Origin: Paraburkholderia sp. CNPSo 3274
GTDB taxonomy: Bacteria > Pseudomonadota > Gammaproteobacteria > Burkholderiales > Burkholderiaceae
Length of the DNA: 64,000 bases
Assembly: GCF_024206475.1 (NCBI RefSeq)
Contig: NZ_JAMBPR010000043.1
Coordinates: 1 to 64,000, forward strand
Direction: 5' to 3'
The notes below the pieces were generated by a model that ran no database searches, was not told the DNA's origin, and worked only from the letters and a program-made list of their open reading frames with translations. Shown here piece after piece: positions 34,863-44,263 of this stretch. Position numbers and translations under genes: made by a program. Each line of letters opens with the position of its first letter. The stretch's first letter is position 1.

Positions 34863-35612
34863 TCAGATCACCTTCGCTTCATTTCGAAGCTTTTCAATCA
34901 GCGCTGCAACATCCGTAACCATTACGCCGCCTTTGCGCGCCGGCGGCTCAGTCACTTCGAGAACCTTCAAACGCGGCGCGACGTCAACGCCCAGCGCCTC
35001 GGGGCTCAGCGTCTCAAGAGGCTTCTTCTTCGCCTTCATGATGTTGGGCAACGTCACGTAGCGCGGGCTATTCAGGCGCAGATCCGTCGTGACAACAGCC
35101 GGCAAATCGAGCGCGACGCGTTCGAGCCCACCGTCGATCTCACGCGTGACGAGCAATTGCTGCCCGTCTACTTCCGTCTTGAACGCGAATGTCGCTTGCG
35201 GCCAGCCGAGCAATGCGGCGAGCTTCTGACCGGTTTGGCCGGCGTCGTTGTCGATGGCCTGTTTGCCGAGCAACACCAGTTGCGGGTTTTCCCGCGCGGC
35301 GACGGCGCTCAGCAGTTTGGCGATTGCGAGAGGTTGCAGGTCGGCATCGCTTTCGACGAGCACTGCGCGATCCGCCCCCATGGCGAGCGCCGTGCGCAAC
35401 ACCTCCTGCGATTGCGCGGTCCCCGCCGATACCACGACGACTTCACTCGCGACGCCCGCTTCCTTGAGGCGCACCGCCTCCTCCACCGCGATCTCATCGA
35501 ACGGGTTCATGGCCATCTTCACGTTGGCCAGATCGATGCCCGAACCGTCGGCCTTCACCCGCGGTTTCAAGTTGTAGTCGATCACGCGCTTCACCGCGAC
35601 CAGTATCTTCAA
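34863..35612 (-). CDS. etfB: electron transfer flavoprotein beta subunit
   Basis: A 249-residue EtfB: KILVAVKRVIDYNLKPRV, NPFDEIAVEEAVRLKEAG (signature), AMGADRAVLVE (AMP-binding) and LGKQAIDNDAGQTGQKLAALL, the recognition-loop region contacting ACADs. First gene of the etfBA unit; its promoter with operator lies at 35636-35679. Confidence 0.96.
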   Translation of the reverse strand: MKILVAVKRVIDYNLKPRVKADGSGIDLANVKMAMNPFDEIAVEEAVRLKEAGVASEVVVVSAGTAQSQEVLRTALAMGADRAVLVESDADLQPLAIAKLLSAVAARENPQLVLLGKQAIDNDAGQTGQKLAALLGWPQATFAFKTEVDGQQLLVTREIDGGLERVALDLPAVVTTDLRLNSPRYVTLPNIMKAKKKPLETLSPEALGVDVAPRLKVLEVTEPPARKGGVMVTDVAALIEKLRNEAKVI

Positions 35613-35635
35613 TTTGACGCTCCGAACGCTTTGTT

Positions 35636-35679
35636 GAACAATGTTCTATATTCTGAACTCATCTTTTTACGGCTGTCAA
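35636..35679 (-). promoter_or_regulatory. etfBA promoter with operator
   Basis: Minus strand: TTGACA (35679-35674), 18-base spacer, CAGAAT (35655-35650), 3 bases, then the perfect operator GAACATTGTTC (35646-35636). An additional GAAC half site (35654-35657 on the plus strand) lies 8 bases beyond the dyad. Geometry is identical to the promoters at 17879, 63414 and 63518. Confidence 0.7.
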
Positions 35680-35749
35680 CGAGAAGAATGAACAAGGCGT
35701 CGTTCGGCAACGAATTTGGCACCCTCGTTCACCACCATGGAGACGACGA

Positions 35750-36775
35750 ATGAAGCTCTATCGATGCGAGCGTTTTGAGGGCATTTCAGGTCTGGCGCTA
35801 CGCGAGGAACCCGATCCGCCGCCGCCCGGCGCTCGTGAAGTCCTCGTGCAGGTCAATGCAAGTTCGCTGAACTTCCGCGAACTGCTGCTGATGAACGGCG
35901 CATTTCGCGACTGGATGGCGCCCGACTTCATTCCTGCCTCAGACGGCGCGGGCGTCGTGCTTGCGGTAGGCCCGGGCGTTCGGCGCTTTAAGCCCGGCGA
36001 CCGGGTGATGGCGAACTTCGCGGAAAACTGGCACGGCGGCGCGCGCCCGCAACACGCGGATATCCTGGGCCGCGGCGCGATTGTGGAAGGCATGCTGCGC
36101 GACAAGGCGGTGTTGAGCGAGGAAGAACTGGTTGGCGTTCCGGATCATCTGTCCGACGAAGAGGCTGCAACGCTGCCCTGCGCCGCCGTCACCGCATGGA
36201 ACGCATTGTGCGAGCATGCGCCCCTTCTGCCGGGCCAAACCGTCCTCGTGCAAGGTACAGGCGGCGTATCGATTTTCGCGCTGCAGCTTGCGCGTCTGTT
36301 CGGCGCTCGCGTGATCGCCACCTCGTCGAGCGATGCGAAGCTCAAACGCCTAGCAGAACTAGGCGCCGACGCCACGATCAACTACCGCGAAACGCCGCAA
36401 TGGGATGACGCCGTGCTGCACCTGACCGATGGGCTGGGCGTCGATCTCGTCGTCGAGGTGGGCGGCGCGCAAACGTTCGGCAATTCCGTTGCCGCCACTC
36501 GGGACGGCGGCCGGATCAGCGTCGTGGGGCTGCTAACCGGCGCCCCCTCTCCGGGCGAGGGATTCTTCACGCGTGGCCTGTCGATCGCGCCGATCCGCGT
36601 CGGTTCCCGTCAGGATTTCGAAGCGATGAATCGCGCGATCGGCGTGCACAAACTGCGGCCGGTCATCGACTCGGTTTATGACTTTGCACACGTACCGGAT
36701 GCGCTGCGGCACCTCGAAAGCCAGCAGCATTTCGGCAAGATCGTCATTCGCCACCAGCAGGCAGCCGCTGCATGA
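35750..36775 (+). CDS. MDR-superfamily zinc-independent NAD(P)-dependent alcohol dehydrogenase / quinone oxidoreductase
   Basis: A 341-residue medium-chain dehydrogenase: VNASSLNFRELLLMNG, PASDGAGVVLAVGPGV, LPCAAVTAWNAL, VLVQGTGGVSIFALQLARLFGA (cofactor fold). The zinc ligand Cys/His pattern of classical alcohol dehydrogenases is absent, consistent with enoyl or quinone reductases. Its position directly upstream of an SDR (stop and start region adjoin) and divergent from etfBA suggests reduction of an unsaturated ring or acyl intermediate. Confidence 0.87.
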   Translation: MKLYRCERFEGISGLALREEPDPPPPGAREVLVQVNASSLNFRELLLMNGAFRDWMAPDFIPASDGAGVVLAVGPGVRRFKPGDRVMANFAENWHGGARPQHADILGRGAIVEGMLRDKAVLSEEELVGVPDHLSDEEAATLPCAAVTAWNALCEHAPLLPGQTVLVQGTGGVSIFALQLARLFGARVIATSSSDAKLKRLAELGADATINYRETPQWDDAVLHLTDGLGVDLVVEVGGAQTFGNSVAATRDGGRISVVGLLTGAPSPGEGFFTRGLSIAPIRVGSRQDFEAMNRAIGVHKLRPVIDSVYDFAHVPDALRHLESQQHFGKIVIRHQQAAAA

Positions 36776-36792
36776 TCGATGGGAGTCAGACT

Positions 36793-37575
36793 ATGAAACT
36801 GTTTTCACTGGAAGGACAGATTGCGCTCGTCACCGGTGCGTCACGCGGCCTTGGCTTCGCTATGGCAAGCGCGTTGGCGTCGGCAGGTGCGACCGTCATT
36901 CTTTGCGCGCGATCGCGCGAGAGCCTCGAAACCGCTGCGGAGTCGATCCGTAAGACGGGCGGCAGCGTCGACATCGAACCGTTCGATCTCACCGATCAAG
37001 ACGCGATCAGAAACGGCGTGCGCAACGTCCTTGCGCGTCATGGACGCATCGACGTCCTGCTCAACAATGCCGGCATTTGCGAATGGAGCGATTTTCTCCA
37101 GTCGAGCGTCGAAATGTGGCAAAGGACGATGGATACCAACGTCACGGCCGCGTATTTGCTCGCGCAGGAAGTCGCACGTCCCATGATCGAACGTGGGCAC
37201 GGACGCATCATCAACGTGGGCTCTTACGTTTCGGTGCTCGGCCGGGAGAAGCTCCAGGCGTACGTGGCCAGCAAGCACGCTGTCGCCGGGCTCACGAAAT
37301 CGCTCGGCGCGGAGTTGGGCCGCCACGGCATTCGTTGCAACGGTATCTGTCCCGGCTATTTCCTCACCGATATGGCCGAGCCCGTTACATCGAATCCGCA
37401 AATGAAGGAGGTCGTCCGCTCGCATATCTCAGTTGGACGCTGGGGGAACCCGGAAGAACTCGGCGGCGTAGCCGTGTTTCTCGCCTCCGAGGCCTGCTCC
37501 TACATGAATGGCCAGATGCTGATGGTGGACGGCGGCGTCTCGGAGATCCTGAGCTTCTCGATGTCCGTGGTGTAG
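36793..37575 (+). CDS. short-chain dehydrogenase/reductase (FabG-like)
   Basis: A 260-residue classical SDR: LVTGASRGLGFAMASAL, LLNNAGI, GRIINVGSYVSVLG and YVASKHAV (catalytic Tyr/Lys), CPGYFLTDM, GQMLMVDGG. The ATG at 36793 is preceded by TGGGAG with 7-base spacing; an ATG overlapping the previous stop at 36772 is possible but lacks a site. It forms a two-gene unit with the MDR enzyme and ends before a double hairpin. Confidence 0.88.
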   Translation: MKLFSLEGQIALVTGASRGLGFAMASALASAGATVILCARSRESLETAAESIRKTGGSVDIEPFDLTDQDAIRNGVRNVLARHGRIDVLLNNAGICEWSDFLQSSVEMWQRTMDTNVTAAYLLAQEVARPMIERGHGRIINVGSYVSVLGREKLQAYVASKHAVAGLTKSLGAELGRHGIRCNGICPGYFLTDMAEPVTSNPQMKEVVRSHISVGRWGNPEELGGVAVFLASEACSYMNGQMLMVDGGVSEILSFSMSVV

Positions 37576-37624
37576 GCCTGCCCAGCACTGTCCGCCCCGA
37601 CGTCTCCTGTCTTGCACGCAATTC

Positions 37625-37697
37625 GGCCCGCCATCTTCGCAGATGGCGGGCCGCTACATTCGCTCTGCGGGCATGTGCCGCGTAACGCGGCACATGC
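37625..37697. terminator. two adjacent perfect hairpins between convergent operons
   Basis: GGCCCGCCATCT/AGATGGCGGGCC (37625-37652, loop TCGC) and GCATGTGCCGCG/CGCGGCACATGC (37671-37697, loop TAA), each with a perfect 12-base stem. They separate the rightward SDR from the leftward RND gene and probably stop or protect transcripts from both sides. Confidence 0.6.
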
Positions 37698-37704
37698 CAC
37701 ACGG

Positions 37705-40188
37705 TCACGACCGCAGTGTCGCCTCGCCGTTGCAGGCTTCGACCTGCGACGAACCCGCCGCCGCGGCTTTCGCCACTGCCTTGCGGGAAATCCCTTGCAA
37801 GAGGAAGTGCGACAGCGCCGGGATCAGGATCAGCGCGCCAATCATGTTCCACAGGAACATGAACGTGAGCAGGATCCCCATATCGGCCTGAAACTTGATC
37901 GGCGAGAACGCCCACGTCACCACCCCCGCGGCCAGCGTCACACCCACCAGCGCCACCACCTTGCCCGTGAACTGCACCGCGTGGCGGTAGGCCACCTTTA
38001 GCGGCTGCCCTGTGCGCTGGTACGCAAGCTGCACGCTCAGCAGGTACAGCGCGTAGTCCACGCCGATCCCCACCCCCAGCGCAATCACCGGCAGCGTCGC
38101 CACCTTCACGCCAATACCCAGCTTAACCATGAGCGCCTCGCACAGCACCGACGTGATGCCGAGCGGAACGACCGCCACAACCACCGCGCGCCAGCTGCGG
38201 AACGTAATGAAGCACAGCAGGATCACCGCCGCGTACACCATGAACAGCATCGTGCGGTTCGCCTTCGCAACAACCACGTTCGTCACCGCGTCAATACCTG
38301 CCGAGCCCGCCACCATCAGGAACTGGTGGTCCGCATCACTGTGCGCCTTCGCGAACTCCTCTGCCACGTCCATCACTCGCGAGAGCGTTGCCGCCTTGTG
38401 GTCCGTCAGATACGCAATGACCGGCGCCGTACCGCACGTCTGGCTGATCAGGTCCGGATGGTCCAGCAGGATCTGCCAGACCGTCTTGTTGATGATCGAC
38501 GGCACACGGTCGATCGTGTACCACTTCGGATAGCCTTCGTAGAAGCCCGAGGTCATCCAGCGCGTCAGGCCACCCACCGAGGTCGTCGTCTGCACGCCCG
38601 GAACGCCGCGCAGTGCGGTCTCAAGGCGGTCCGCCTCCAGCACGAGCGGGAAGTTGTTCGCGTCGCAGGTGCCGTGCGACGACTTGCCGACCACCACGAA
38701 CAGATCGCTCGACAGCCCGAAGTGCGCGTTGATGTACGCGTTGTCGAGGTTGTAGCGCGAGTTCGGGCGCAGCTCCGGTGCGCCGCTATCCAGGTCGCCG
38801 ATCTGCAGGTGCTGGCTGATCGACCAGCCGACTGCCGTGAGCGCCGCCGCGCACACGATCGCGCCCACCGCCCAGCGGCGCTCGGTGAACCGGTCCAGCA
38901 GGTTCCAGAGCGCACCCGCGGACGACGTGCCGCGTTCGTCGTTCTGCTCGCCACGCACGCTGCGACGTGCCGCCGACGGACTCACACCCACATACGAGAG
39001 CAGCACCGGCAGCAGCAGCAGATTCGTGAAGACGAGCACACCCACGCCCACGCTCGCCGTGAAGGCCAGGTCCTTGATCACCGGAATGTCGATCGCCATC
39101 AGCACGGCGAAGCCGACGACGTCCGCGAGCAGCGCCGTGAGTCCGGCCAGGAAGAGCCGCCGGAACGTGTAGCGCGCAGCCACGTAGCGGTGCGTGCCGC
39201 GCCCGATGTCCTGCGTGATGCCGTTCATCTTCTGCGCGCCATGCGACACGCCGATCGCGAACACGAGGAACGGCACCAGCACCGAATACGGATCAAGCAC
39301 GTAGCCGAGCGTGCTGATGATGCCCAGCTGCCAGACCACGGCGATGAGCGAGCAGGCCACCACCAGCAGCGTGCTGCGATAGCAGCGGGTGTACAGAAAG
39401 ATCACGGTGAGCGCAATCGCCGCGGCGATACCAAAGTACATCGCCACCTGCTTCAGACCCGCGATCAGGTCTCCGATCAGCCTGGCGAAGCCCACCACGT
39501 GCACGCGCACCTCGCCCCGGCCTTCGGTCTTGATGACCTCGTCGATCTGGTGCGAGAGCTTCGCGTAGTCAAGCGCCTTGCCCGTATCGGCGTAGTGGTC
39601 CAGCAGCGGCAGCTGGATCATGCTCGAATGCAGGTCGTTGGACACGAGGCTGCCAACGATATTGGCCCGCGCCACGTTCGTACGCAGCTGTGTAATCGCC
39701 TGAGTCGAACTGTCGAAGCCGTCCGGCATCACGGGACCGCCCGCGAAGCCCTTCTCGGTCACCACGTTCCAGCGCACGATCGGCATCCACAGCGATTTCA
39801 CACCCGGGCGATCAACGCCTGGAATCAGGAACAGGGCATCGTTGATGCGACGCAGTGCCGCAAGGTACTTCGGATCGTAGATGTCGCCGGAAGGATTCTC
39901 GACGACGATACGCAGCGAGTTGCCGAGTCCCTTCAGGTCCGCCTTGTTGGCAAGATAGTTCTTGATGTACGGATGCGAGAGCGGAATCATCTTCTCGAAA
40001 CTCGCATTGACATCGAGCCGCATCGCCTGAAACCCGAGCACCGCGGTGATGATCGCGCAGATGATCATCAGCCAGGGACGCCGGTTGAAGATCAGCCGCT
40101 CGAGCGCATTGCCAGAACGCGAATCGAACTGGGCAAGATCCGCCACGACGGGCATCTTGTCGAATTGGGCATTGTTGCCGCCAGCCAT
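37705..40188 (-). CDS. RND/MMPL-superfamily transporter
   Basis: An 827-residue inner-membrane protein with two copies of an RND half: one TM after RRPWLMIICAIITAVLGF, a large periplasmic loop, then a five- to six-TM bundle (FGIAAAIALTVIFLYT, LGIISTLGYVLD, LVFTNLLLLPVLLSYV), repeated in the second half (MLFMVYAAVILLCFITF, VALVGVTLAAGVVTWAF, MGILLTFMFLWNM). This is the hydrophobic-substrate MMPL/HAE type found with DUF1302/DUF1329 genes. It likely moves or traffics the hydrophobic substrate at the inner membrane. Last gene of the envelope operon. Confidence 0.9.
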   Translation of the reverse strand: MAGGNNAQFDKMPVVADLAQFDSRSGNALERLIFNRRPWLMIICAIITAVLGFQAMRLDVNASFEKMIPLSHPYIKNYLANKADLKGLGNSLRIVVENPSGDIYDPKYLAALRRINDALFLIPGVDRPGVKSLWMPIVRWNVVTEKGFAGGPVMPDGFDSSTQAITQLRTNVARANIVGSLVSNDLHSSMIQLPLLDHYADTGKALDYAKLSHQIDEVIKTEGRGEVRVHVVGFARLIGDLIAGLKQVAMYFGIAAAIALTVIFLYTRCYRSTLLVVACSLIAVVWQLGIISTLGYVLDPYSVLVPFLVFAIGVSHGAQKMNGITQDIGRGTHRYVAARYTFRRLFLAGLTALLADVVGFAVLMAIDIPVIKDLAFTASVGVGVLVFTNLLLLPVLLSYVGVSPSAARRSVRGEQNDERGTSSAGALWNLLDRFTERRWAVGAIVCAAALTAVGWSISQHLQIGDLDSGAPELRPNSRYNLDNAYINAHFGLSSDLFVVVGKSSHGTCDANNFPLVLEADRLETALRGVPGVQTTTSVGGLTRWMTSGFYEGYPKWYTIDRVPSIINKTVWQILLDHPDLISQTCGTAPVIAYLTDHKAATLSRVMDVAEEFAKAHSDADHQFLMVAGSAGIDAVTNVVVAKANRTMLFMVYAAVILLCFITFRSWRAVVVAVVPLGITSVLCEALMVKLGIGVKVATLPVIALGVGIGVDYALYLLSVQLAYQRTGQPLKVAYRHAVQFTGKVVALVGVTLAAGVVTWAFSPIKFQADMGILLTFMFLWNMIGALILIPALSHFLLQGISRKAVAKAAAAGSSQVEACNGEATLRS

Positions 40189-40200
40189 GTCTGCTCCCCC

Positions 40201-41265
40201 TTATTGCGACTTCGCCAAATTGACCCGCGTCAGGCCGGCTGCGCCGGCCAGCACCGCGGTGTCGTCGCGCAGCGCCATGGCGAAGACCCCGCCCGGCTGG
40301 CTCGCGCCCAGTGTGTGAAACGTTGCGCCCTGATCGGTGCTCTCGAGCAGCTCGCCGGCCTGCGTGGCCAGCAGCAGACGACCATTCGGGAGCTCGGCTG
40401 AGGCGAGGATGCTCGCGCCGGTTGGCAGCGTGATCTTGCTCCAGGTGGCGCCGCCATCGGTGGAGCGGTAGGCGTTGCCGAGCAGGCCGTACACGACCAT
40501 CGCGTTGCCAGCCGCGGCGAGTCCGAAGAGGCTGCCCTTCGACGGCGAGGACACCGCAACGAAGCGCTGCTTGTCGGGATCGAGTTTGAGCAGCAGGCCC
40601 TGCTCGCCCACGATATAGAGCGTCCCGTTAATACGCCGCATCGCATGCAGGTTCAGGGCGTCCGGGTTGTCGACGCGGTCAAACCATGGAACCCAGCTCT
40701 TGCCGCCGTCTTCGGTATGGAAAATGATGTTGAACGAACCGATGACCCAGCCCGAGCGCTCGTCGTCGAACCAGACGTCGAGGAAAGGACGTCCGCCCTG
40801 GTCGGCCACGAAGCGCTGGGCCTCCTCGCGCGAGGCCTTCAAGTCCGGCGAATCGCCCTGCTGCTTCGCGTAATAGTCGGTCATCAGCTTCGCGGCCTGC
40901 TCGCCGTCAAGCTGGCGCGTCCAGGTATTGCCGCCATCGACCGTATGGAGCACCTCCCCATCGTGTCCGACCGCCCAGCCCAGCGTCGCGGACTTGAAGG
41001 TCACCGCAACAAGATCGGCGCTCACTGGCACGTTCACCTGGCGCCAGTGCGCCGCGTCGTCGTCCGAGACGAGAATGACGCCGCGTGGCCCCACCGCGAC
41101 CAGTCGCTGCCCGGCCTGGGCAACGGCCATCACGGGTTCGTGTGCAGCGCGTGGGTTGGTGATTGCCGGCGAGTGCATCGGGTCGGCAAACCCCGCATAA
41201 ACCGCACTGCTCGCGAGGCCTGCTGCCGCCACCAGGGCGAGCCAACGAAACATGGTATTGCGCAT
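40201..41265 (-). CDS. YCF48/Hcf136-like beta-propeller protein, exported
   Basis: A 354-residue protein with an N-terminal signal peptide (WLALVAAAGLASSAVYA). Repeated sialidase-like elements follow: LVSDDDAAHWRQV, HTVDGGNTWTRQL, HTEDGGKSWVPW, RSTDGGATWSKI, ESTDQGATFHTL, each the S/T-x-D-x-G-x-T-W type of YCF48-like propellers. Relatives are regularly encoded with DUF1329, DUF1302 and RND genes in catabolic clusters for hydrophobic compounds; a periplasmic substrate-handling or assembly role is inferred. AAGGAGA precedes the ATG. Confidence 0.87.
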   Translation of the reverse strand: MRNTMFRWLALVAAAGLASSAVYAGFADPMHSPAITNPRAAHEPVMAVAQAGQRLVAVGPRGVILVSDDDAAHWRQVNVPVSADLVAVTFKSATLGWAVGHDGEVLHTVDGGNTWTRQLDGEQAAKLMTDYYAKQQGDSPDLKASREEAQRFVADQGGRPFLDVWFDDERSGWVIGSFNIIFHTEDGGKSWVPWFDRVDNPDALNLHAMRRINGTLYIVGEQGLLLKLDPDKQRFVAVSSPSKGSLFGLAAAGNAMVVYGLLGNAYRSTDGGATWSKITLPTGASILASAELPNGRLLLATQAGELLESTDQGATFHTLGASQPGGVFAMALRDDTAVLAGAAGLTRVNLAKSQ

Positions 41266-41332
41266 TGCGTCTCCTTCACAGTTACTGCCGATCGACTCCG
41301 CGAACTGTCCTGGGCTTTATGTAATTTTGGCG

Positions 41333-41360
41333 TGCAGTGCCGGGTCGGACCGGCACTGCA
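41333..41360 (-). other. intercistronic hairpin after the first-named DUF1329 gene
   Basis: TGCAGTGCCGG and CCGGCACTGCA form a perfect 11-base stem with loop GTCGGA between the DUF1329 gene (ends 41391) and the YCF48-like gene (starts 41265). No T-tract, so attenuation or RNA stabilisation is more likely than full termination. Confidence 0.5.
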
Positions 41361-41390
41361 AGTTTGCTGCGCTTACTGCTTTACCGCGTA

Positions 41391-42752
41391 CTACCGGATA
41401 CCGCTTGACTGCATGTGCTCTGGCGTAAAGAAGTCATGCGAAAAGCTGCTATTGAAGAAGACGCCTGGCGACTCGGCCGGATGGCTTCCGAAGATATACA
41501 CACCGCTATTGAAGTCGTAGAACCAGTTGCCCAGCGAATACGGCACTTTGTAATCGTACGCAGGCACCGTAGTCTGGAAGCCCCCACGATAGAGCTTGCC
41601 CGACTGGTCGTACGCGTCCATCATTCCGCCGCCGCCGTCCTCGTCGAAGTACATCGTCTTCTTGCTGTAGATGTGGCGCGAGCCCGGCTTGAGCGTCAAT
41701 TCCACAACCCACACCCGGTGCAGTTCCCAACGCACATCGTCGGGATTCACGAAATGCGGCGTCAGGATCTTGCTCGCAGGCGTCTCGTACTGTTGCTTGT
41801 AGTCGTTGTACGGGATGTACATCTCCTTCTTGCCGATCAGCTTCGCGTTCCAGCGATCGATCTTCCCGTAGAACAACTGAATGTCGTCCATCGTGATCGC
41901 GCCCGAGTAGCCGGGGTTCGGAGTGTCATAGGCCAGGTCCGGCGCCACTCGTACGCGACGCTGACCGGGGTTGTACTCCCACGATTGCTGGTCGTGATCC
42001 GCAGTGTCCGTGAAGAACCAGTAAAGCGTGGTATCACCAATCATTCGCGCCGGCGCTACGAAATCATTGTTGATGTACTGCCAGACGGCAGTGCCACCCT
42101 TCTTCTTGAATGCATCTTCCTGTTTGAGGTCGAAATACGGGTAGTAAATCGAACTCTTGAATTGAGCCGCGAGGATCGGCGTGCCGCTGGTGTCGACGAG
42201 CCACGTCTTTACATTGTTGCGCTGCGCCGTACCGACGTAGCGCAGTTCCCAGTCCCACATCGCTTCCTGCCCATTCTTGGGCACAGGAAACGGCTTTCCG
42301 CCGAATGCGTCTGCCACGAACAGACCGTTCTTTTCGAGCTTCGCACTCTGCGCATTCTTTTCCGAATTCGCCAGATACCAGTCCGGGTACGAGACGGAAC
42401 GGTGCGTCGGGTAAACATCCATGCGGTACGTCGGGTAGCGCTTGAACAGCTCGACCGAACTGGCACTCAATTTGTCGGCGTATTGCTGGTAGTTTTGTGC
42501 CGTTATCTGCATCGTCGACTTCTCACCAGCAAACGGATCCGCCCACTTTCCCGAGTCGGGCTTAAAACCCGCCGGCGCCTGCGTAATTCCGCCCGTGTAC
42601 GCAGGAATCGCCCCGTCCTTGCTGCCGGCAATTTGCGCGCCGAATGGCGTCATCCCGTTCTCAAGCGCGCCAGCCATCGGCGCCATGCAAACAGCCGCTG
42701 CAAATGCTAGCGCCTTCATCAACATCCGGGGCTTCTTCAAAGCCTTCACCAT
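41391..42752 (-). CDS. DUF1329 family outer-membrane-associated lipoprotein-like protein, paralogue 1
   Basis: A 453-residue exported protein with a signal peptide (KALAFAAAVCMAPMAGA) and the full DUF1329 domain: LTPFGA-like entry (MTPFGAQIAGSKDG), YPTYRMDVYPTHRSVSYPD, NPGQRRVRVAPDLAYDTPN, MDDIQLFYGKIDRWN and KILTPHFVNPD. The fold is LolA/LolB-like, suggesting binding of hydrophobic molecules in the periplasm. Start 42752 has AGGAAAGGG just upstream. It is nearly collinear, at the same length, with the protein encoded at 42897, a recent tandem duplication. Confidence 0.9.
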   Translation of the reverse strand: MVKALKKPRMLMKALAFAAAVCMAPMAGALENGMTPFGAQIAGSKDGAIPAYTGGITQAPAGFKPDSGKWADPFAGEKSTMQITAQNYQQYADKLSASSVELFKRYPTYRMDVYPTHRSVSYPDWYLANSEKNAQSAKLEKNGLFVADAFGGKPFPVPKNGQEAMWDWELRYVGTAQRNNVKTWLVDTSGTPILAAQFKSSIYYPYFDLKQEDAFKKKGGTAVWQYINNDFVAPARMIGDTTLYWFFTDTADHDQQSWEYNPGQRRVRVAPDLAYDTPNPGYSGAITMDDIQLFYGKIDRWNAKLIGKKEMYIPYNDYKQQYETPASKILTPHFVNPDDVRWELHRVWVVELTLKPGSRHIYSKKTMYFDEDGGGGMMDAYDQSGKLYRGGFQTTVPAYDYKVPYSLGNWFYDFNSGVYIFGSHPAESPGVFFNSSFSHDFFTPEHMQSSGIR

Positions 42753-42832
42753 CCCTTTCCTGAATAACTCAGAACCAAAAGCAACAACGCTACTTTCGAT
42801 ACCCAACACCCATGTAGAACTTCGTTGCCGAA

Positions 42833-42863
42833 GCGTCCTGCCCGGCGGGGCCAGGCAGGACGC
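42833..42863 (-). other. intercistronic hairpin between the two DUF1329 genes
   Basis: GCGTCCTGCC (42833-42842) and GGCAGGACGC (42854-42863) form a perfect ten-base stem without a T-tract. It parallels the hairpin at 41333 after the other paralogue, though sequences differ. Confidence 0.5.
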
Positions 42864-42896
42864 TACTAATTACCTCACCCCTACATCGGCAGGCAA

Positions 42897-44258
42897 TTAG
42901 CGCACACCCGCAGACTGCATGCGTTCCGGTGTGTAGTAGTCGGACGGGAAGCTCACGTTAAAGAGAATCCCCGGCGTCTCAGCAGGGTGACTGCCGAAGA
43001 TGTAAATGCCGCTATTGAAGTCGTAAAACCAGTTGCCGAGTGAATACGGAACCTTGTAGTCGTAGGCGGGCACCGTCGTCTCGAATCCACCGCGATAGAG
43101 CTTGCCCGACTGGTCGTAAGCGTCCATCATCCCGCCACCGCCATCTTCATCCAGGTAGAGCATCTTGCGGCCGTAGACGTGGCGCGCACCCGACTTGAGC
43201 TTCAGGTCAACGACCCACACACGGTGAAGCTCCCAGCGTACGTGATCCGGATTGACGAAATGTGGTGTGAGGATCTTGCTCGCTGGCGTTTCATACTGCT
43301 GCTTGTAGTCGTTGTACGGGATGTACATCTCCTTCTTGCCCACGAGCCTGGCGTCCCAGCGATCGATCCGTCCATAGAACAACTGGATGTCATCCATCGT
43401 GATTGCCCCCGAATAGCCGGGGTTCGGCGTATCGTAGGCGAGATCCGGCGCCACCCGCACACGACGCTGCCCCGGGTTGTATTCCCAGGACTGCTGATCA
43501 TGATCCGCCGTGTCCATGAAGTACCAGAAGAGGGTCGTATCGCCAATCAAGCGCGCCGGTGCCGCGTAGTCGTTGTACACGTAATACCAGTTTGCGAGGC
43601 CCGCTTTTTTCCGGAATTCATCCTCCTTCTTGATATCGAAGTACGGGTAATAGAGGGAGCTCTTGAATTGCGCCGCAAGGATCGGCGTACCACTCGAGTC
43701 CACCAACCACGTTTTCACGTTATTGCGTTGGATCGTACCGACGTAACGCAACTCCCAGTCCCACAACGCTTCCTGCCCATTCTTCGGCACCGGAAACGGT
43801 TTTCCGCCAAATGCTCCGGATAGGTAAAGGCCGTTCTTTTCAAGCTTCGCGGTTTGAGCGTTCCTGGTGGAGTTCTCCAAATACCAGTCGGGATACGAAA
43901 CGCTGCGGTGAGTCGGATAGACATCCATCCTGTAAGTCGGATAGCGTTTGAATAATTCGACTGCCGACGCACTTAATTTGTCCGCGTATTGCTCGTAGTT
44001 TTGTGCCGTGATCTGGAGAATGGGTTTTTCACCGGGAAACGGATCCGCCCATTTTCCTGAGTCCGGTTTGAATCCGGCCGGAGCCTGCGTGATGCCCCCA
44101 GTATAGGCAGGAATTGTCCCGTCCTTGTTTCCTGCGATCTCGGCGCCAAACGGCGTCAATCCGCTATCGGCGGCTAGCGTGTATGGCGAAGCCCAGATTG
44201 CCGCAAGAACCGCAAGCGTTTTAAGAAGCTTTGGGAATCTTTTCACAGCTGTCTCCAT
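42897..44258 (-). CDS. DUF1329 family outer-membrane-associated protein, paralogue 2
   Basis: A 453-residue exported DUF1329 protein (signal peptide KTLAVLAAIWASPYTLAA). The mature part follows paralogue 1 almost residue for residue. The start at ATG 44258 is chosen because it gives the same length and signal-peptide alignment as paralogue 1; a GTG at 44246 with GGAGA 5 bases upstream is an alternative. It lies 5 bases after the DUF1302 porin gene and would be co-translated with it. Confidence 0.9.
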   Translation of the reverse strand: METAVKRFPKLLKTLAVLAAIWASPYTLAADSGLTPFGAEIAGNKDGTIPAYTGGITQAPAGFKPDSGKWADPFPGEKPILQITAQNYEQYADKLSASAVELFKRYPTYRMDVYPTHRSVSYPDWYLENSTRNAQTAKLEKNGLYLSGAFGGKPFPVPKNGQEALWDWELRYVGTIQRNNVKTWLVDSSGTPILAAQFKSSLYYPYFDIKKEDEFRKKAGLANWYYVYNDYAAPARLIGDTTLFWYFMDTADHDQQSWEYNPGQRRVRVAPDLAYDTPNPGYSGAITMDDIQLFYGRIDRWDARLVGKKEMYIPYNDYKQQYETPASKILTPHFVNPDHVRWELHRVWVVDLKLKSGARHVYGRKMLYLDEDGGGGMMDAYDQSGKLYRGGFETTVPAYDYKVPYSLGNWFYDFNSGIYIFGSHPAETPGILFNVSFPSDYYTPERMQSAGVR

Positions 44259-44263
44259 CTTTA

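Noticed and set aside
38326..40401. A 691-codon open frame on the plus strand
   Set aside because: Antisense to the RND transporter; composition is Arg/His-rich and without domains, unlike the clear transporter on the other strand.
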